Of a DNA stretch of 64,000 bases, positions 29,749-42,064 are shown in pieces; the first letter of the stretch is position 1, and each line of letters begins with the position of its first letter. This stretch comes from Cupriavidus laharis (GTDB lineage: Bacteria > Pseudomonadota > Gammaproteobacteria > Burkholderiales > Burkholderiaceae): NCBI RefSeq assembly GCF_914271435.1, contig NZ_CAJZAI010000001.1, positions 620,001-684,000 of the forward strand, in the 5' to 3' direction. The notes beneath the pieces were generated by a model. That model saw only the letters and a list, made by a program, of their open reading frames with translations, had not been told where the DNA came from and did not search any database. The position numbers and the translations under genes were made by a program.

Positions 29749-30702
29749 ATGCTGAGCCGCACCGCCGACCATCTTTTCTGGATGGCGCGCTATACCGAAC
29801 GCGCGGAGAACACCGCGCGCATGCTGGACGTCAACTACCAGACGTCGCTGCTGCCGCAGTCCGCGGAAGTGGCGGAGCAGGGCTGGTGGGCCATGCTCGA
29901 TATTTCGGAGCTGACCCGTGCATTCGACAACAAGTACGGACTGCTGACGCGCGACGACGTGATCGACTTCATGGTGCGCGACATGACCAACCCATCGTCC
30001 ATCATGAGCTGCCTGCGAGCGGCGCGCGAGAACGCGCGCGCGGTGCGCGGCTCGCTCACCACCGAGGTCTGGGAAACGGTCAACACCACATGGCTCGAAG
30101 TGCAGCGCATGATCGCGGACGGAGAGTTGCAGGACGACCCGTCGCGCTTCTTCGAGTGGGTCAAGTTCCGTTCGCACCTGGCGCGCGGCGTGCAGTTCGG
30201 CACCATGCTGAAGGACGATGCCTTCCATTTCATGCGGCTCGGCACCTTCCTGGAGCGCGCCGACAACACCGCGCGTATCCTCGACGTGAAGTTCCAGTCA
30301 TCGGGCTCCGACGACAGCGACCCCAACCGCGAGCAGAACGACTTCTACCACTGGGCCGCGGTACTGCGTTCGGTGTCGGGCTTCGAGGTCTACCGCAAGG
30401 TCTACCGCGCGGTGATCACGCCGCAGCGCGTGGCCGAGCTGCTGATCCTGCGCCCGGACATGCCGCGCTCGCTGGTGTCGAGCATGGATGAGGTGGTGGC
30501 TATCCTCGCGCTGGTCGGTAACCAGCAATCGGGAGAGACCGAGCGGCAGGCTGGTAAACTCCACGCCGACCTGAAATATGCCCGCATCGACGACATCTTT
30601 GCCGTCGGGCTGCACGCCTTCCTGACGAGCTTCCTGGAGCGCATCGGCGACCTCGGCAACGGCATCAGCCGTGATTTCCTGGTGCCGCTGCTGGCGGCCT
30701 AG
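29749..30702 (+). CDS. alpha-E domain protein (COG2307, DUF403)
   Basis: 317-residue mostly helical protein with the alpha-E signature start MLSRTADHLFWMARYTERAENTARMLDV, then RENARAVRGSLTTEVWE and FMRLGTFLERADNTARILDV. Almost always encoded next to the permuted ATP-grasp protein, and predicted to work with it in peptide synthesis or tagging. Begins 47 bases after the ATP-grasp gene, with GCGAGGA upstream. A longer frame starting at 28522 overlaps that gene and is not real. Confidence 0.93.
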   Translation: MLSRTADHLFWMARYTERAENTARMLDVNYQTSLLPQSAEVAEQGWWAMLDISELTRAFDNKYGLLTRDDVIDFMVRDMTNPSSIMSCLRAARENARAVRGSLTTEVWETVNTTWLEVQRMIADGELQDDPSRFFEWVKFRSHLARGVQFGTMLKDDAFHFMRLGTFLERADNTARILDVKFQSSGSDDSDPNREQNDFYHWAAVLRSVSGFEVYRKVYRAVITPQRVAELLILRPDMPRSLVSSMDEVVAILALVGNQQSGETERQAGKLHADLKYARIDDIFAVGLHAFLTSFLERIGDLGNGISRDFLVPLLAA

Positions 30703-30738
30703 GACTGGCCGCCGACCGGACGCCGCGAGGAGGACGCC

Positions 30739-31614
30739 ATGTGCAGCAGTCGTCGCCGCGGCGCTCTGAATACCGTGAAATACAAGATCCATCACCAGAC
30801 CGTCTACCGCTACGCGGAGCCGGTGCGGCGCAGCGTGCACGAACTGCGGCTGGCGCCGCGCTCGGGCCCGCTGCAGGCCGTGCAGGCCTGGGAGCTGCAG
30901 GCGCCTGGCAACCTGTCCGAGGCGCGCGACGGCTTCGGCAATATCGTCCACAACTTCACCATCAGTCGCCCGGCCGACACGATTGCCATTACCGCGATTG
31001 GCGAGGTGCAGGTCACGCCGCCGCATGATGTCGCCGAACGGGACGGCCACCACGCGTTCCGCGATGCCCCTGCCGCGGGTGAGGCGCGCGTGTCGCCGCT
31101 GTACTTCATCGGCGGTACGCCGCTCACCACGGCGCCGCCCGAGATGCAGGCCTTTGCGGCGCCTTTCCTGGCAGCGGGGCATGAGGTGCCAGCGCTGCTC
31201 GCGCTGGCCGGCGGCATTACCGAACGCGTGCGCTATGCGGCCAATACCACTCACGTCGGCACCTCTGCCGCCGAGGCGTTCCATCTGGGCAGCGGCGTGT
31301 GCCAGGACCAGGCGCAGGTAATGGTGGCGGCCTGCCGCGCGTTCGGCATTCCCGCGCGCTATGTGAGCGGATACTTCTACGATCCGGCCGCCACGGAGCT
31401 GGCCAGCCATGCTTGGGCGGATGTCTGCCTCGATGCGGGCCAGGACCTGTGGTGCAGCATCGACGTCACGCACCGTTGCGTCACGGACCACCGGCATGTG
31501 CGGCTTGCCGTGGGGCGCGACTACCAGTCCGCCGCACCGGTCCGGGGCATCCTCGAAGGCGGTGGCGGCGAGACGTTGCAGGTGAATATCGCCATCACGC
31601 CGTTGATCGACTGA
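30739..31614 (+). CDS. transglutaminase-like cysteine peptidase (COG1305)
   Basis: 291 residues: N-terminal bacterial transglutaminase-associated beta domain (YKIHHQTVYRYAEPVRRSVHELRL, about 15-38), then the catalytic domain with C188 (GSGVCQDQAQV), H224 (ASHAWADV) and D242 (SIDVTH). Predicted peptidase or amidase. AGGAGG at 30728-30733 is five bases from ATG 30739, deciding this start over a GTG at 30774. 36 bases after the alpha-E gene, so the three form one operon. Confidence 0.92.
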   Translation: MCSSRRRGALNTVKYKIHHQTVYRYAEPVRRSVHELRLAPRSGPLQAVQAWELQAPGNLSEARDGFGNIVHNFTISRPADTIAITAIGEVQVTPPHDVAERDGHHAFRDAPAAGEARVSPLYFIGGTPLTTAPPEMQAFAAPFLAAGHEVPALLALAGGITERVRYAANTTHVGTSAAEAFHLGSGVCQDQAQVMVAACRAFGIPARYVSGYFYDPAATELASHAWADVCLDAGQDLWCSIDVTHRCVTDHRHVRLAVGRDYQSAAPVRGILEGGGGETLQVNIAITPLID

Positions 31615-31652
31615 AGTGACGCGCGCTGCACCGTGCTGGTGCGGCACTTCAC

Positions 31653-33152
31653 CTAGGCGGTGCGCAGCAGGTGTTTCATCAGCTTGCCGGTGGGTGTGCG
31701 GGGCAACTGCTCGCACACAACGAATTCGCGCGGCACTTTGTAGCGTGCCAGTCGTTCGCCGACGAAGGCCTTGAGCGCTTCCGGGTCATGCTGCGTTCCG
31801 GCTTTCGGCACCAGCATTGCCACCACCGTTTCGCCCCATTCGGGGTGCGGGCGGCCAATTACCGCGGCATCCTGGATGTCGGCATGCGCGAGCAGCACGT
31901 CCTCGACTTCCTTCGAGTACACGTTTTCACCGCCAGTGATGATCATGTCCCTCGCACGGTCGACGATGAACAGGAAGCCTTCGGCGTCGCGGCGGGCCAG
32001 GTCGCCGCTGCGGTACCAGCCGTCCTGCAGCACGGCGCTGGTGGCGGCCTCGTTGTCGAGGTAGCCCTGCATCACCGAGTCGGCCTTCAGCCAGATCTCG
32101 CCCACTTCATCGGCACCGGCTTCGCTGCCGTCTTCGCGCACCACGCGCAGGTCGACACCCGGTGTGGCAACGCGGCCAATGGAACCGGCCTTGTCCAGCT
32201 GTTCCTCGGGGTAGAGCACGGTGCCGCACGGGCCGGTCTCGGTCATGCCGAAGACCTGGAAGAAGCGGTCGCTCCGGTAGGCGCTGGCGAGCCGGCGGGC
32301 GGTGTCGGCGCCGATCGGGCCGCCGCCGTAGATCCACGCCCGGATCGAGCGCAGGTCGTACGACGCGACGTCCAGCCCCGACTGCAGCGGCAGCAGGTAG
32401 GACACCGGGGCGCCGAAATACAGCGTGGCGCGCTCGTCCTGCGCGGCCTGCAGGAAATGCAGCGGATGGTATTCGCGCAGCAGGATCACGGTACCGCCCA
32501 CGTAGAGCGTGCCCAGGAACCAGTTGTTGAGCGGTGACGAATGCCATAGCGGCATGGCCATCAGCGTGCGCTCGTCGCGCGTCATCGAGAGCGCGACGGC
32601 AGTGGTTAGCGCGGCCTGGCACACGTTACGGTGGCTGAGCAGGCAGCCTTTGGGCTTGCCGGTCGTGCCGGAGGTGTAGAGGATCTCGGCGATGTCGTCG
32701 TCGGCAGGCGGCGCGATGTCGGTGGGCGTGGCTGCTGCCACCAGCTCGTCGAAGCTGAGACAGCCTTCGGGCACGCTGTCGGTGGCCAGCAGCGTGACGG
32801 CCGTCTGCAGCCGTGCGATCACCGGCGCCAGCGCGCCGTCGAACACGCACACCTTCACGCCGGCGTGCGCAAGGATGTAGTCGACTTCCGGGGCCTGCAT
32901 CTTGTGGTTGACCGGCACGACCACCGCGCCCAGCCGCAACGCGCCCAGCATTGCGACGACGAAGCCTGGCGTGTTGAAGCACATGATGGCGATGCGGTCG
33001 CCGGCGCGCACGCCCTGTGCGGCCAGCACGGCGGCGGCACGGCGTGACAGCGCATCGGCCTCGGCATAGCTGACGGATTGCCCGGCATGCCGCAGCAGCG
33101 GCTTGTCAGGGTATTTGCGGGCGTTGCTGTCGAACAGCGCGACGATATTCAT
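31653..33152 (-). CDS. acyl-CoA synthetase (AMP-binding, ANL family)
   Basis: 499-residue adenylate-forming ligase. P-loop motif LYTSGTTGKPKGCLLSH, FQVFGMTETGP, GWYRSGDLARRD and the C-terminal lysine motif PRTPTGKLMK are all there, so it should activate a carboxylic acid to its CoA thioester. Substrate cannot be read; adjacent aidB-type dehydrogenase suggests a fatty or branched acyl chain. ATG 33152 gives MNIVALFDSN; a start at 33215 would overlap aidB. It lies 50 bases downstream of aidB on the same strand and converges with the transglutaminase gene. Confidence 0.93.
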   Translation of the reverse strand: MNIVALFDSNARKYPDKPLLRHAGQSVSYAEADALSRRAAAVLAAQGVRAGDRIAIMCFNTPGFVVAMLGALRLGAVVVPVNHKMQAPEVDYILAHAGVKVCVFDGALAPVIARLQTAVTLLATDSVPEGCLSFDELVAAATPTDIAPPADDDIAEILYTSGTTGKPKGCLLSHRNVCQAALTTAVALSMTRDERTLMAMPLWHSSPLNNWFLGTLYVGGTVILLREYHPLHFLQAAQDERATLYFGAPVSYLLPLQSGLDVASYDLRSIRAWIYGGGPIGADTARRLASAYRSDRFFQVFGMTETGPCGTVLYPEEQLDKAGSIGRVATPGVDLRVVREDGSEAGADEVGEIWLKADSVMQGYLDNEAATSAVLQDGWYRSGDLARRDAEGFLFIVDRARDMIITGGENVYSKEVEDVLLAHADIQDAAVIGRPHPEWGETVVAMLVPKAGTQHDPEALKAFVGERLARYKVPREFVVCEQLPRTPTGKLMKHLLRTA

Positions 33153-33202
33153 AGGTGGCTTGTCTCCCGTTTTTCTCTTCTGGTTTGCTTGTTTTGGTTC
33201 GC

Positions 33203-34849
33203 TTATACCGGCCACGCCCGCGCCAGGATGGCCTTATGCGGCGAGCCTTCGGGCAGCATGCCGAAGATGCGGCCCCACTGCGCATCGAAGCGGCTGGCGA
33301 TAAAGGCGTCGGCCATGGCCTGCGGCGCATGTTCGCGCAGCAGGCGCGCCTGCACCAGCAGCACGAGTTGCTGCGCATGGCGGCGCGCCTGGGCTTCCAG
33401 CGTTTCAGCGGGCTTGCCCAATGCGTCGGCCAGCGCTGCCACTTGCGCGCGCAGCGGGGCGTCACCGGCAAACGCATGGTGCAGGTCGTCGAGCAGCGCG
33501 TGCATGGCATCGGGCTCGCGGCCGACAGCGCGCAGCATGTCGAGCGCCATCACGTTGCCCGAGCCCTCCCAGATCGAGATCACCGGCGTTTCGCGATAGA
33601 GCCGGCCCACCGGGCTTTCCTCCATGTAGCCGTTGCCGCCGAACACTTCCATGGCCTCGGCCGACAGTTCGATGCTGCGCTTGGCCACCCACAGCTTGGC
33701 GGCGGGGGTGACGATGCGCTGGTAGGCGCGCTGCAGCGGGTCTTGCGCGGCCTGCGCGAAGGCTTCGGTCAGGCGCATCATGAGCTGCGTGGCGGCTTCG
33801 CTTTCCAGCGCCATGTCGGCCAGCACGTTGCGCATCAGCGGCTGCTCGGCCAGGCGCTTGCCGAAGGCGTGGCGCTCGCGCGCGTGGTGCAGCGATTGCA
33901 CCAGGCACTGGCGGATCAGGCCGGCGCTGCCCATCACGCAGTTCAGGCGGGTGTAGGTGGCCATCTCGATGATGGTCGGCACGCCGCGGCCTTCTTCGCC
34001 GATCATGCGGCCCCAGGCGCCGTGGAACTCGACTTCGCTGCTGGAATTGGAGCGGTTGCCGATCTTGTCCTTCAGGCGCTGGATTTGCACGGCGTTCTTG
34101 CTGCCGTCCAGGCGATAGCGCGGCACGAAGAAGCATGACAGGCCGCTCTCGGTGCGCGCCACCACGAGGTGCGCGTCGCACATCGGCGCAGAGAAGAACC
34201 ACTTGTGGCCGGTGATCTCGTATTCGCCGCCGCGTCCTTCGCCATGCACCGGCACAGCGCGCGTGCTGTTGGCACGCACATCGGAGCCGCCTTGCTTCTC
34301 GGTCATGCCCATGCCGACGAGGATCGAGTCCTTCTGTTCCAGCGGGATGTTGCGCGCGTCGTAGCGGCGCGAATAGAGCTTGGGCGCCAGTTGGGCGAAC
34401 AGTTCGGGCTCCTTCTGCAGCACGGGGATGCACGCGAAGGTCATTGAGTTCGGGCATTGCGAGCCCGCTTCGATCTGCCCGTGCATCGAAAAGCCGGCGG
34501 CATAGGCGGCCCATGCGCCGGGGCGCGGGTCGGAGAACGGTTGCGACACCAGGTTCTGCTCGCGCAGCAGGCGCATCACGCCATGCCAGGCCGGATGGAA
34601 CTCGACGCGGTCGATGCGCCGGCCCTGGCGGTCGTGGGTATGCAGCTCGGGCTTGAAGTGGTTGGCGTCCTCGGCCATGCGCAGCGTTTCGGCGCTGCCA
34701 AGGCGTGCGCCGTAGGCAGCGAGCTCGGCCTCGTGGCCGGTGCCGTCGGCGCGCCGCACCGCCTCCTGCAGGGCGATGTCGGTGGTGTAGACGTTATAAT
34801 CGTGCAGCTCTGTCACCACGTTGGTGACTTCGTGCGTGCCCTGGTTCAT
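33203..34849 (-). CDS. aidB: AidB-type acyl-CoA dehydrogenase
   Basis: 548-residue flavoprotein closely patterned on E. coli AidB (541): HDYNVYTTDIALQEAV start, FHPAWHGVM, GMGMTEKQGGSDVRAN, GHKWFFSAPMCDAHLV, LSCFFVPR, RLKDKIGNRSNSSSEVEF, YRETPVISIWEGSGNVM. AidB binds FAD and DNA and is induced by alkylation; physiological substrate unresolved. It is divergent from a TetR regulator and followed by an acyl-CoA synthetase, so a lipid-catabolic role is as likely as alkylation protection. GGAGAC ribosome site before ATG 34849. Confidence 0.94.
   Translation of the reverse strand: MNQGTHEVTNVVTELHDYNVYTTDIALQEAVRRADGTGHEAELAAYGARLGSAETLRMAEDANHFKPELHTHDRQGRRIDRVEFHPAWHGVMRLLREQNLVSQPFSDPRPGAWAAYAAGFSMHGQIEAGSQCPNSMTFACIPVLQKEPELFAQLAPKLYSRRYDARNIPLEQKDSILVGMGMTEKQGGSDVRANSTRAVPVHGEGRGGEYEITGHKWFFSAPMCDAHLVVARTESGLSCFFVPRYRLDGSKNAVQIQRLKDKIGNRSNSSSEVEFHGAWGRMIGEEGRGVPTIIEMATYTRLNCVMGSAGLIRQCLVQSLHHARERHAFGKRLAEQPLMRNVLADMALESEAATQLMMRLTEAFAQAAQDPLQRAYQRIVTPAAKLWVAKRSIELSAEAMEVFGGNGYMEESPVGRLYRETPVISIWEGSGNVMALDMLRAVGREPDAMHALLDDLHHAFAGDAPLRAQVAALADALGKPAETLEAQARRHAQQLVLLVQARLLREHAPQAMADAFIASRFDAQWGRIFGMLPEGSPHKAILARAWPV
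34795..34800 (+). promoter_or_regulatory. candidate -10 box of the TetR gene inside aidB
   Basis: TATAAT on the plus strand within the first 60 bases of the divergent aidB coding region. Transcription would start near 34808, leaving an 85-base leader to ATG 34893. No convincing -35 read. Confidence 0.4.
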
Positions 34850-34892
34850 GTGCGTGTCTCCGATGGATGGCCGCCTCTATAAGGCAGCCTGC

Positions 34893-35615
34893 ATGGCCAA
34901 CGAGTATAAGAACGAGCCTGCCCGACGGTGTTCGGGTTTTTCCGAGATGAAGCCAGCGCCCCCCAGTGCTCCTGATCGTCCGCAGCGCCGCAAGCCGGCG
35001 CAGTCGCGCGCCCGCGCCACGGCGCATGCCATCCGTGAAGCGTTTGTCCGGCTGCTTGTCGAGAAGAGCTATGACAAGGTCAGCATCCGCCAGGTGATCG
35101 CCCTGGCCGGCGTGGGTATCGGCAGCTTCTACGAATACTTCTCGAGCAAGGAAGCGCTGGCCGCGGTCTGCATCCACCTGCGCATCAAGGACATCGCATC
35201 GGCCATGAGCGAAAGCATCGACGCCACGCGCGGGCAGCCGTTGCCCGATCGCGTCGATGCCCTGCTGCAGGCCCAGTGCGCGGCGCCGCTGGCCGAACCC
35301 GAACAGTGGACAGCCCTGTTCCTGCTGGAGCGCAAGGTCTCCGGCGTGGAGGCATTCCGGAGTCTCTATGCGGAGTTCGTCCAGCTATGGGAAGCAGCGC
35401 TGAGCGCCGGTGCCGACTGGCCGGCAGACGCCTTGACGGCCGAGGCCGCATTTGCCGCGCATGCCATGACCTACAGCCTGGTTTCCCAGTCGCTGATGAC
35501 GTCGGCGCGGCCGCCTGATCCGCAGGCCATGCAGCGCATGCTGCGCACCGCGGTGCATGGCTACCTGTCCGTGGTGGCGCCACTGGCCTACCGAATGCAC
35601 CGGTTTGACGCCTGA
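34893..35615 (+). CDS. TetR family transcriptional regulator
   Basis: 240 residues. The DNA-binding domain spans about 40-90: TAHAIREAFVRLLVEKSYDKVSIRQVIALAGVGIGSFYEYFSSKEAL in outline, with the helix-turn-helix ending in GSFYEYF. The C-terminal ligand domain is not diagnostic. It is divergent from aidB and the acyl-CoA synthetase, which are its likely targets. Start chosen at ATG 34893 (AAGG upstream); 34947 is an alternative that removes a Pro-rich, poorly conserved lead. Starts nearer 34821 are not ATG. Confidence 0.85.
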   Translation: MANEYKNEPARRCSGFSEMKPAPPSAPDRPQRRKPAQSRARATAHAIREAFVRLLVEKSYDKVSIRQVIALAGVGIGSFYEYFSSKEALAAVCIHLRIKDIASAMSESIDATRGQPLPDRVDALLQAQCAAPLAEPEQWTALFLLERKVSGVEAFRSLYAEFVQLWEAALSAGADWPADALTAEAAFAAHAMTYSLVSQSLMTSARPPDPQAMQRMLRTAVHGYLSVVAPLAYRMHRFDA

Positions 35616-35703
35616 GGAAGGCCCGTGCCGGGCGCCGGACGGGAAATCCGAACACTGTCTCGAAACCGGTGATGCCGGTGCCCGCAGCACGCCCGCGGGG
35701 CGC

Positions 35704-35709
35704 TAGAAT
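35704..35709 (+). promoter_or_regulatory. candidate -10 box of anbu promoter
   Basis: TAGAAT 43 bases before the anbu ATG. It suggests anbu has its own promoter here. No good -35. Confidence 0.4.
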
Positions 35710-35752
35710 TCCCGCTGCAACCCCGCACGGTTCCGAGTGAACCCGACAAACC

Positions 35753-36574
35753 ATGACCTACTGTGTTGCCATGCGGCTCGACGCCGGCCTGGTATTCCTT
35801 TCCGATTCGCGCACCAATGCCGGTGTCGACGCGATTTCCACCGCGCGCAAGATGACGGTGTTCGAAGAGCCCGGCGACCGCGTGATGGTGCTGCTGACCG
35901 CCGGCAACCTGGCCATCAGCCAGTCGGTGCGCCAGATCCTGGCCGAGGGGCGGGACGAGAAGCGCTCGCTGTGGACTGCGCGGGACATGTTCGAGGCAGC
36001 ATCCATCGTCGGCGATGCCGTGCGCCAGGTGCACAAGCGCGATGCCCATGCGCTGCGCGATGCCGGCATCGAGTTCAATGTCAGCCTGATCTTCGGCGGT
36101 CAGATCCGCGGCGAGCGCGTGAGACTGTTCAACGTCTACGCGGCGGGGAATTTCGTCGAGGCCACGCCCGAGAACTGCTATTTCCAGATCGGCGAGGCCA
36201 AGTACGGCAAGCCGATCATCGATCGTGTCGTGCATCCGTCGCTGCCGCTTGGCGAGGCCGCCAAGTGCGCGCTGATCTCGATGGATTCGACACTCAAGTC
36301 GAATATCTCGGTGGGCCTGCCGCTGGACCTGCTGGTCTATGAGGCCGACGCGCTGCGGGTCACGCGCTTCGTCAATATCGACGAGAAGAACGCGTACTTC
36401 CGCATGATCCGCGACACCTGGGGGCAGCGCCTGCGCCAGGTGTTCGGCGAGATCAACGACCCGGAGTGGGATGCCTCGCGCGAGGCCGAGTTTCCGCTGG
36501 CGCGCATGGGCGAGGCCGACCGCTGGGGACAGCCGGTGCGGGCCAAGCGCGAGCGTTCGCGCACGCAGGACTGA
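35753..36574 (+). CDS. Anbu proteasome-like peptidase (COG3484)
   Basis: 273 residues with the proteasome beta-fold start MTYCVAMRLDAGLVFLSDSR: after Met removal Thr2 would be the N-terminal nucleophile, with D18 and K33 (ARKM) at the expected catalytic positions. Anbu is the ancestral-beta-subunit family, related to HslV and the 20S proteasome. In many genomes it is encoded with the ATP-grasp, alpha-E and transglutaminase genes; here those lie 4.1 kb upstream (28226-31614), separated by an acyl-CoA cassette and a TetR gene. Substrate unknown. The next gene starts 13 bases downstream. Confidence 0.93.
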   Translation: MTYCVAMRLDAGLVFLSDSRTNAGVDAISTARKMTVFEEPGDRVMVLLTAGNLAISQSVRQILAEGRDEKRSLWTARDMFEAASIVGDAVRQVHKRDAHALRDAGIEFNVSLIFGGQIRGERVRLFNVYAAGNFVEATPENCYFQIGEAKYGKPIIDRVVHPSLPLGEAAKCALISMDSTLKSNISVGLPLDLLVYEADALRVTRFVNIDEKNAYFRMIRDTWGQRLRQVFGEINDPEWDASREAEFPLARMGEADRWGQPVRAKRERSRTQD

Positions 36575-36587
36575 GCGGGGCAGGGCA

Positions 36588-37394
36588 ATGCGCGAGATCA
36601 TCCATTTTTCCCATGCCAACGGTTTTCCGGTGTCGACCTATCGGAAGCTGTTCGCGGAACTCGAGGACGATTTCGAGTTCCGCGCCGTCGAACGCTACGG
36701 GCACAGGCCTGAATACCCGGTGACGCGCGGCTGGCCGCACCTCGTCGAGGAACTGCTTGATTCGCTGCAGCACCAGTACCGCGAGCCGGTGTGGCTGGTC
36801 GGGCATTCGCTGGGCGGTTTCCTGTCGCTGATGGCCGCACTGCGGCGCCCGGAGTGGGTGCGCGGCGTGGTGATGCTCGATTCGCCGATCATCGCCGGCT
36901 GGCGCGCGTCGCTGCTGAAGACCGTGCAGTGGCTCGGCATGGACGAGAAGCCCGGCCCGGCTGCTGTCACCAGGAACCGCCGCACACGCTGGCCCGATGC
37001 GGAAGCGGTGTGGGAGCATTTCCGTTCCAAGCCCAACTTCGCGGTATGGGATCAGGAGATGCTGCGCGACTATGCGCTGCACGGCACCGAGCCGACCGGC
37101 AAGGACAGCGAGCGCCAGCTGCGCTTCAACCGCGAGGTGGAATACTGGATCTACCGCACCCTGCCGACCAGCCTGGGCCGCAAGGTGGCGCGCGGCGCGC
37201 CAGTGCCGGTCGGCTTCGTGGCCGGCACGCGCTCGCGCGAGGTGCGGCAATGTGGTCTTGCCGCCACGCGCAAGCTTGTCGGCGAGAACCTGCGCTTCAT
37301 CGAAGGCGGCCATCTGTACCCGATGGAACGGCCGCTGGAGACGGCGCAATTGATCCGCGAACTCATCGCGGGAATGCGGCGCGACGGACGCTGA
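36588..37394 (+). CDS. alpha/beta hydrolase
   Basis: 268 residues. MREIIHFSHANGFPVSTYRKL is a characteristic start; nucleophile elbow GHSLGG with S74, and ERYGHRPEYPVTRGWP between the first strand and the elbow. Near the C-terminus EGGHLYPMERP holds the likely catalytic His. Esterase-like; substrate unknown. ATG 36588 follows anbu by 13 bases, so they are probably co-transcribed. The frame extends further upstream inside anbu (to 36471) without support. Confidence 0.88.
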   Translation: MREIIHFSHANGFPVSTYRKLFAELEDDFEFRAVERYGHRPEYPVTRGWPHLVEELLDSLQHQYREPVWLVGHSLGGFLSLMAALRRPEWVRGVVMLDSPIIAGWRASLLKTVQWLGMDEKPGPAAVTRNRRTRWPDAEAVWEHFRSKPNFAVWDQEMLRDYALHGTEPTGKDSERQLRFNREVEYWIYRTLPTSLGRKVARGAPVPVGFVAGTRSREVRQCGLAATRKLVGENLRFIEGGHLYPMERPLETAQLIRELIAGMRRDGR

Positions 37395-37479
37395 GCGGCA
37401 AGCGGCGGATGCGCCGCAGGCGGGCATCCGGACCGGCGCGTGTCACAATTTCCGGGCCTGCGGGGGACGGGGTCTCATG

Positions 37480-39164
<1,685 letters not shown>

Positions 39165-39190
39165 AACCGGGCGCCGAGCAGGAGACTGTC

Positions 39191-40060
<870 letters not shown>

Positions 40061-40070
40061 GCAGGCCCCC

Positions 40071-40106
40071 GGTTTGTCGCGGCCGCTGGTCCGGCCGTGA
40101 CAAACC
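40071..40106. other. strong intergenic hairpin after kdsA
   Basis: A 14-bp stem, GGTTTGTCGCGGCC against GGCCGTGACAAACC, with one G-U pair and an 8-base loop, starting 10 bases after the kdsA stop. No T-run follows (GTATCG), so it is not a standard intrinsic terminator; it may shape mRNA ends or partially attenuate. Confidence 0.6.
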
Positions 40107-40143
40107 GTATCGAAAGACAATACAAAACATCGGGAGATACAGC

Positions 40144-40437
40144 ATGGCCGCGGGCTATATCATCGCGTACATCGACGTGACCGACCCCCAGCAGTACGAG
40201 GCATACAAGGTGCTTTCCAGCAAGGCCATGCAGATCCATGGCGCGGAAGTGCTGGTGCGCGGCGGCAAGGCCGAGAACCTTGAGGGGGAATGGGCGCCGA
40301 CCCGCGTCGTTGTACTGAAGTTCCCGAGCTTCGAAGCCGCCAAGGCCTTCCATGATGGGGAGGCTTACCGCGCTGCCCGCAAGGCACGCGAGCATGCGGC
40401 GCACATGAACATGATCGTTGTCGAGGGCGCGGCCTGA
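40144..40437 (+). CDS. DUF1330 family protein
   Basis: 97 residues, dimeric alpha/beta-barrel fold pattern: GYIIAYIDVTDPQQYEAYK start, VLVRGGKAENLEGEW and ERTRVVVLKFPS-like (TRVVVLKFPSFEAAKAFHD). DUF1330 proteins have no established function. GGGAGATACAGC lies before the ATG. Placed between kdsA and eno, which are usually adjacent or nearly so in this lineage. Confidence 0.9.
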   Translation: MAAGYIIAYIDVTDPQQYEAYKVLSSKAMQIHGAEVLVRGGKAENLEGEWAPTRVVVLKFPSFEAAKAFHDGEAYRAARKAREHAAHMNMIVVEGAA

Positions 40438-40464
40438 GCCGCCGAGCCTTTTCCAGGCGCGTGA

Positions 40465-41823
<1,359 letters not shown>

Positions 41824-41835
41824 TGCCTGCGGTTG

Positions 41836-41921
41836 TCGTCCCCGCGTAGGCGGGGACCCAGTGGCTTTCAGCGACGCTGGATTCCCGCCCACGTGCCCTT
41901 TGGGTATGCGCGGGAATGACG
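41836..41921. repeat. REP-like inverted repeat pair downstream of eno
   Basis: Two related units face each other: TCGTCCCCGCGTAGGCGGGG plus ACCCAGTGG (41836-41864) and the inverse CGCTGGATTCCCGCCC ... GCGCGGGAATGACG (41875-41921). Each can fold on its own (CCCCGC/GCGGGG; TCCCGC/GCGGGA). The GTCATTCCCGC...GCGGGAATCCAGCG type is a common intergenic repeat in beta- and other proteobacteria. Confidence 0.75.
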
Positions 41922-41941
41922 TGGTAGACGTGGTAGTCATG

Positions 41942-41986
41942 AAAATGGTGGTGGCACGGAATTTATTCCGGCCACCACCATTTTTT
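41942..41986 (+). terminator. terminator downstream of eno
   Basis: Perfect 14-bp stem AAAATGGTGGTGGC / GCCACCACCATTTT, extended inward by CGGA/TCCG, followed by further Ts (to 41986). Strong and symmetric, so it may work in both directions. It separates eno from ftsB. Confidence 0.85.
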
Positions 41987-42064
41987 GTATCGAATTCTGC
42001 CTGGCATTGCCTTCCGGCCCGAGTTCGCAGATCATTGTGCGGAAATTTCCGTCCGCCACGCCTC

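Noticed and set aside
31605..31655. Hairpin GAAGTG ... CACTTC between the transglutaminase and acyl-CoA synthetase genes
   Set aside because: No T-run in either direction and imperfect stem; not convincing as a terminator.
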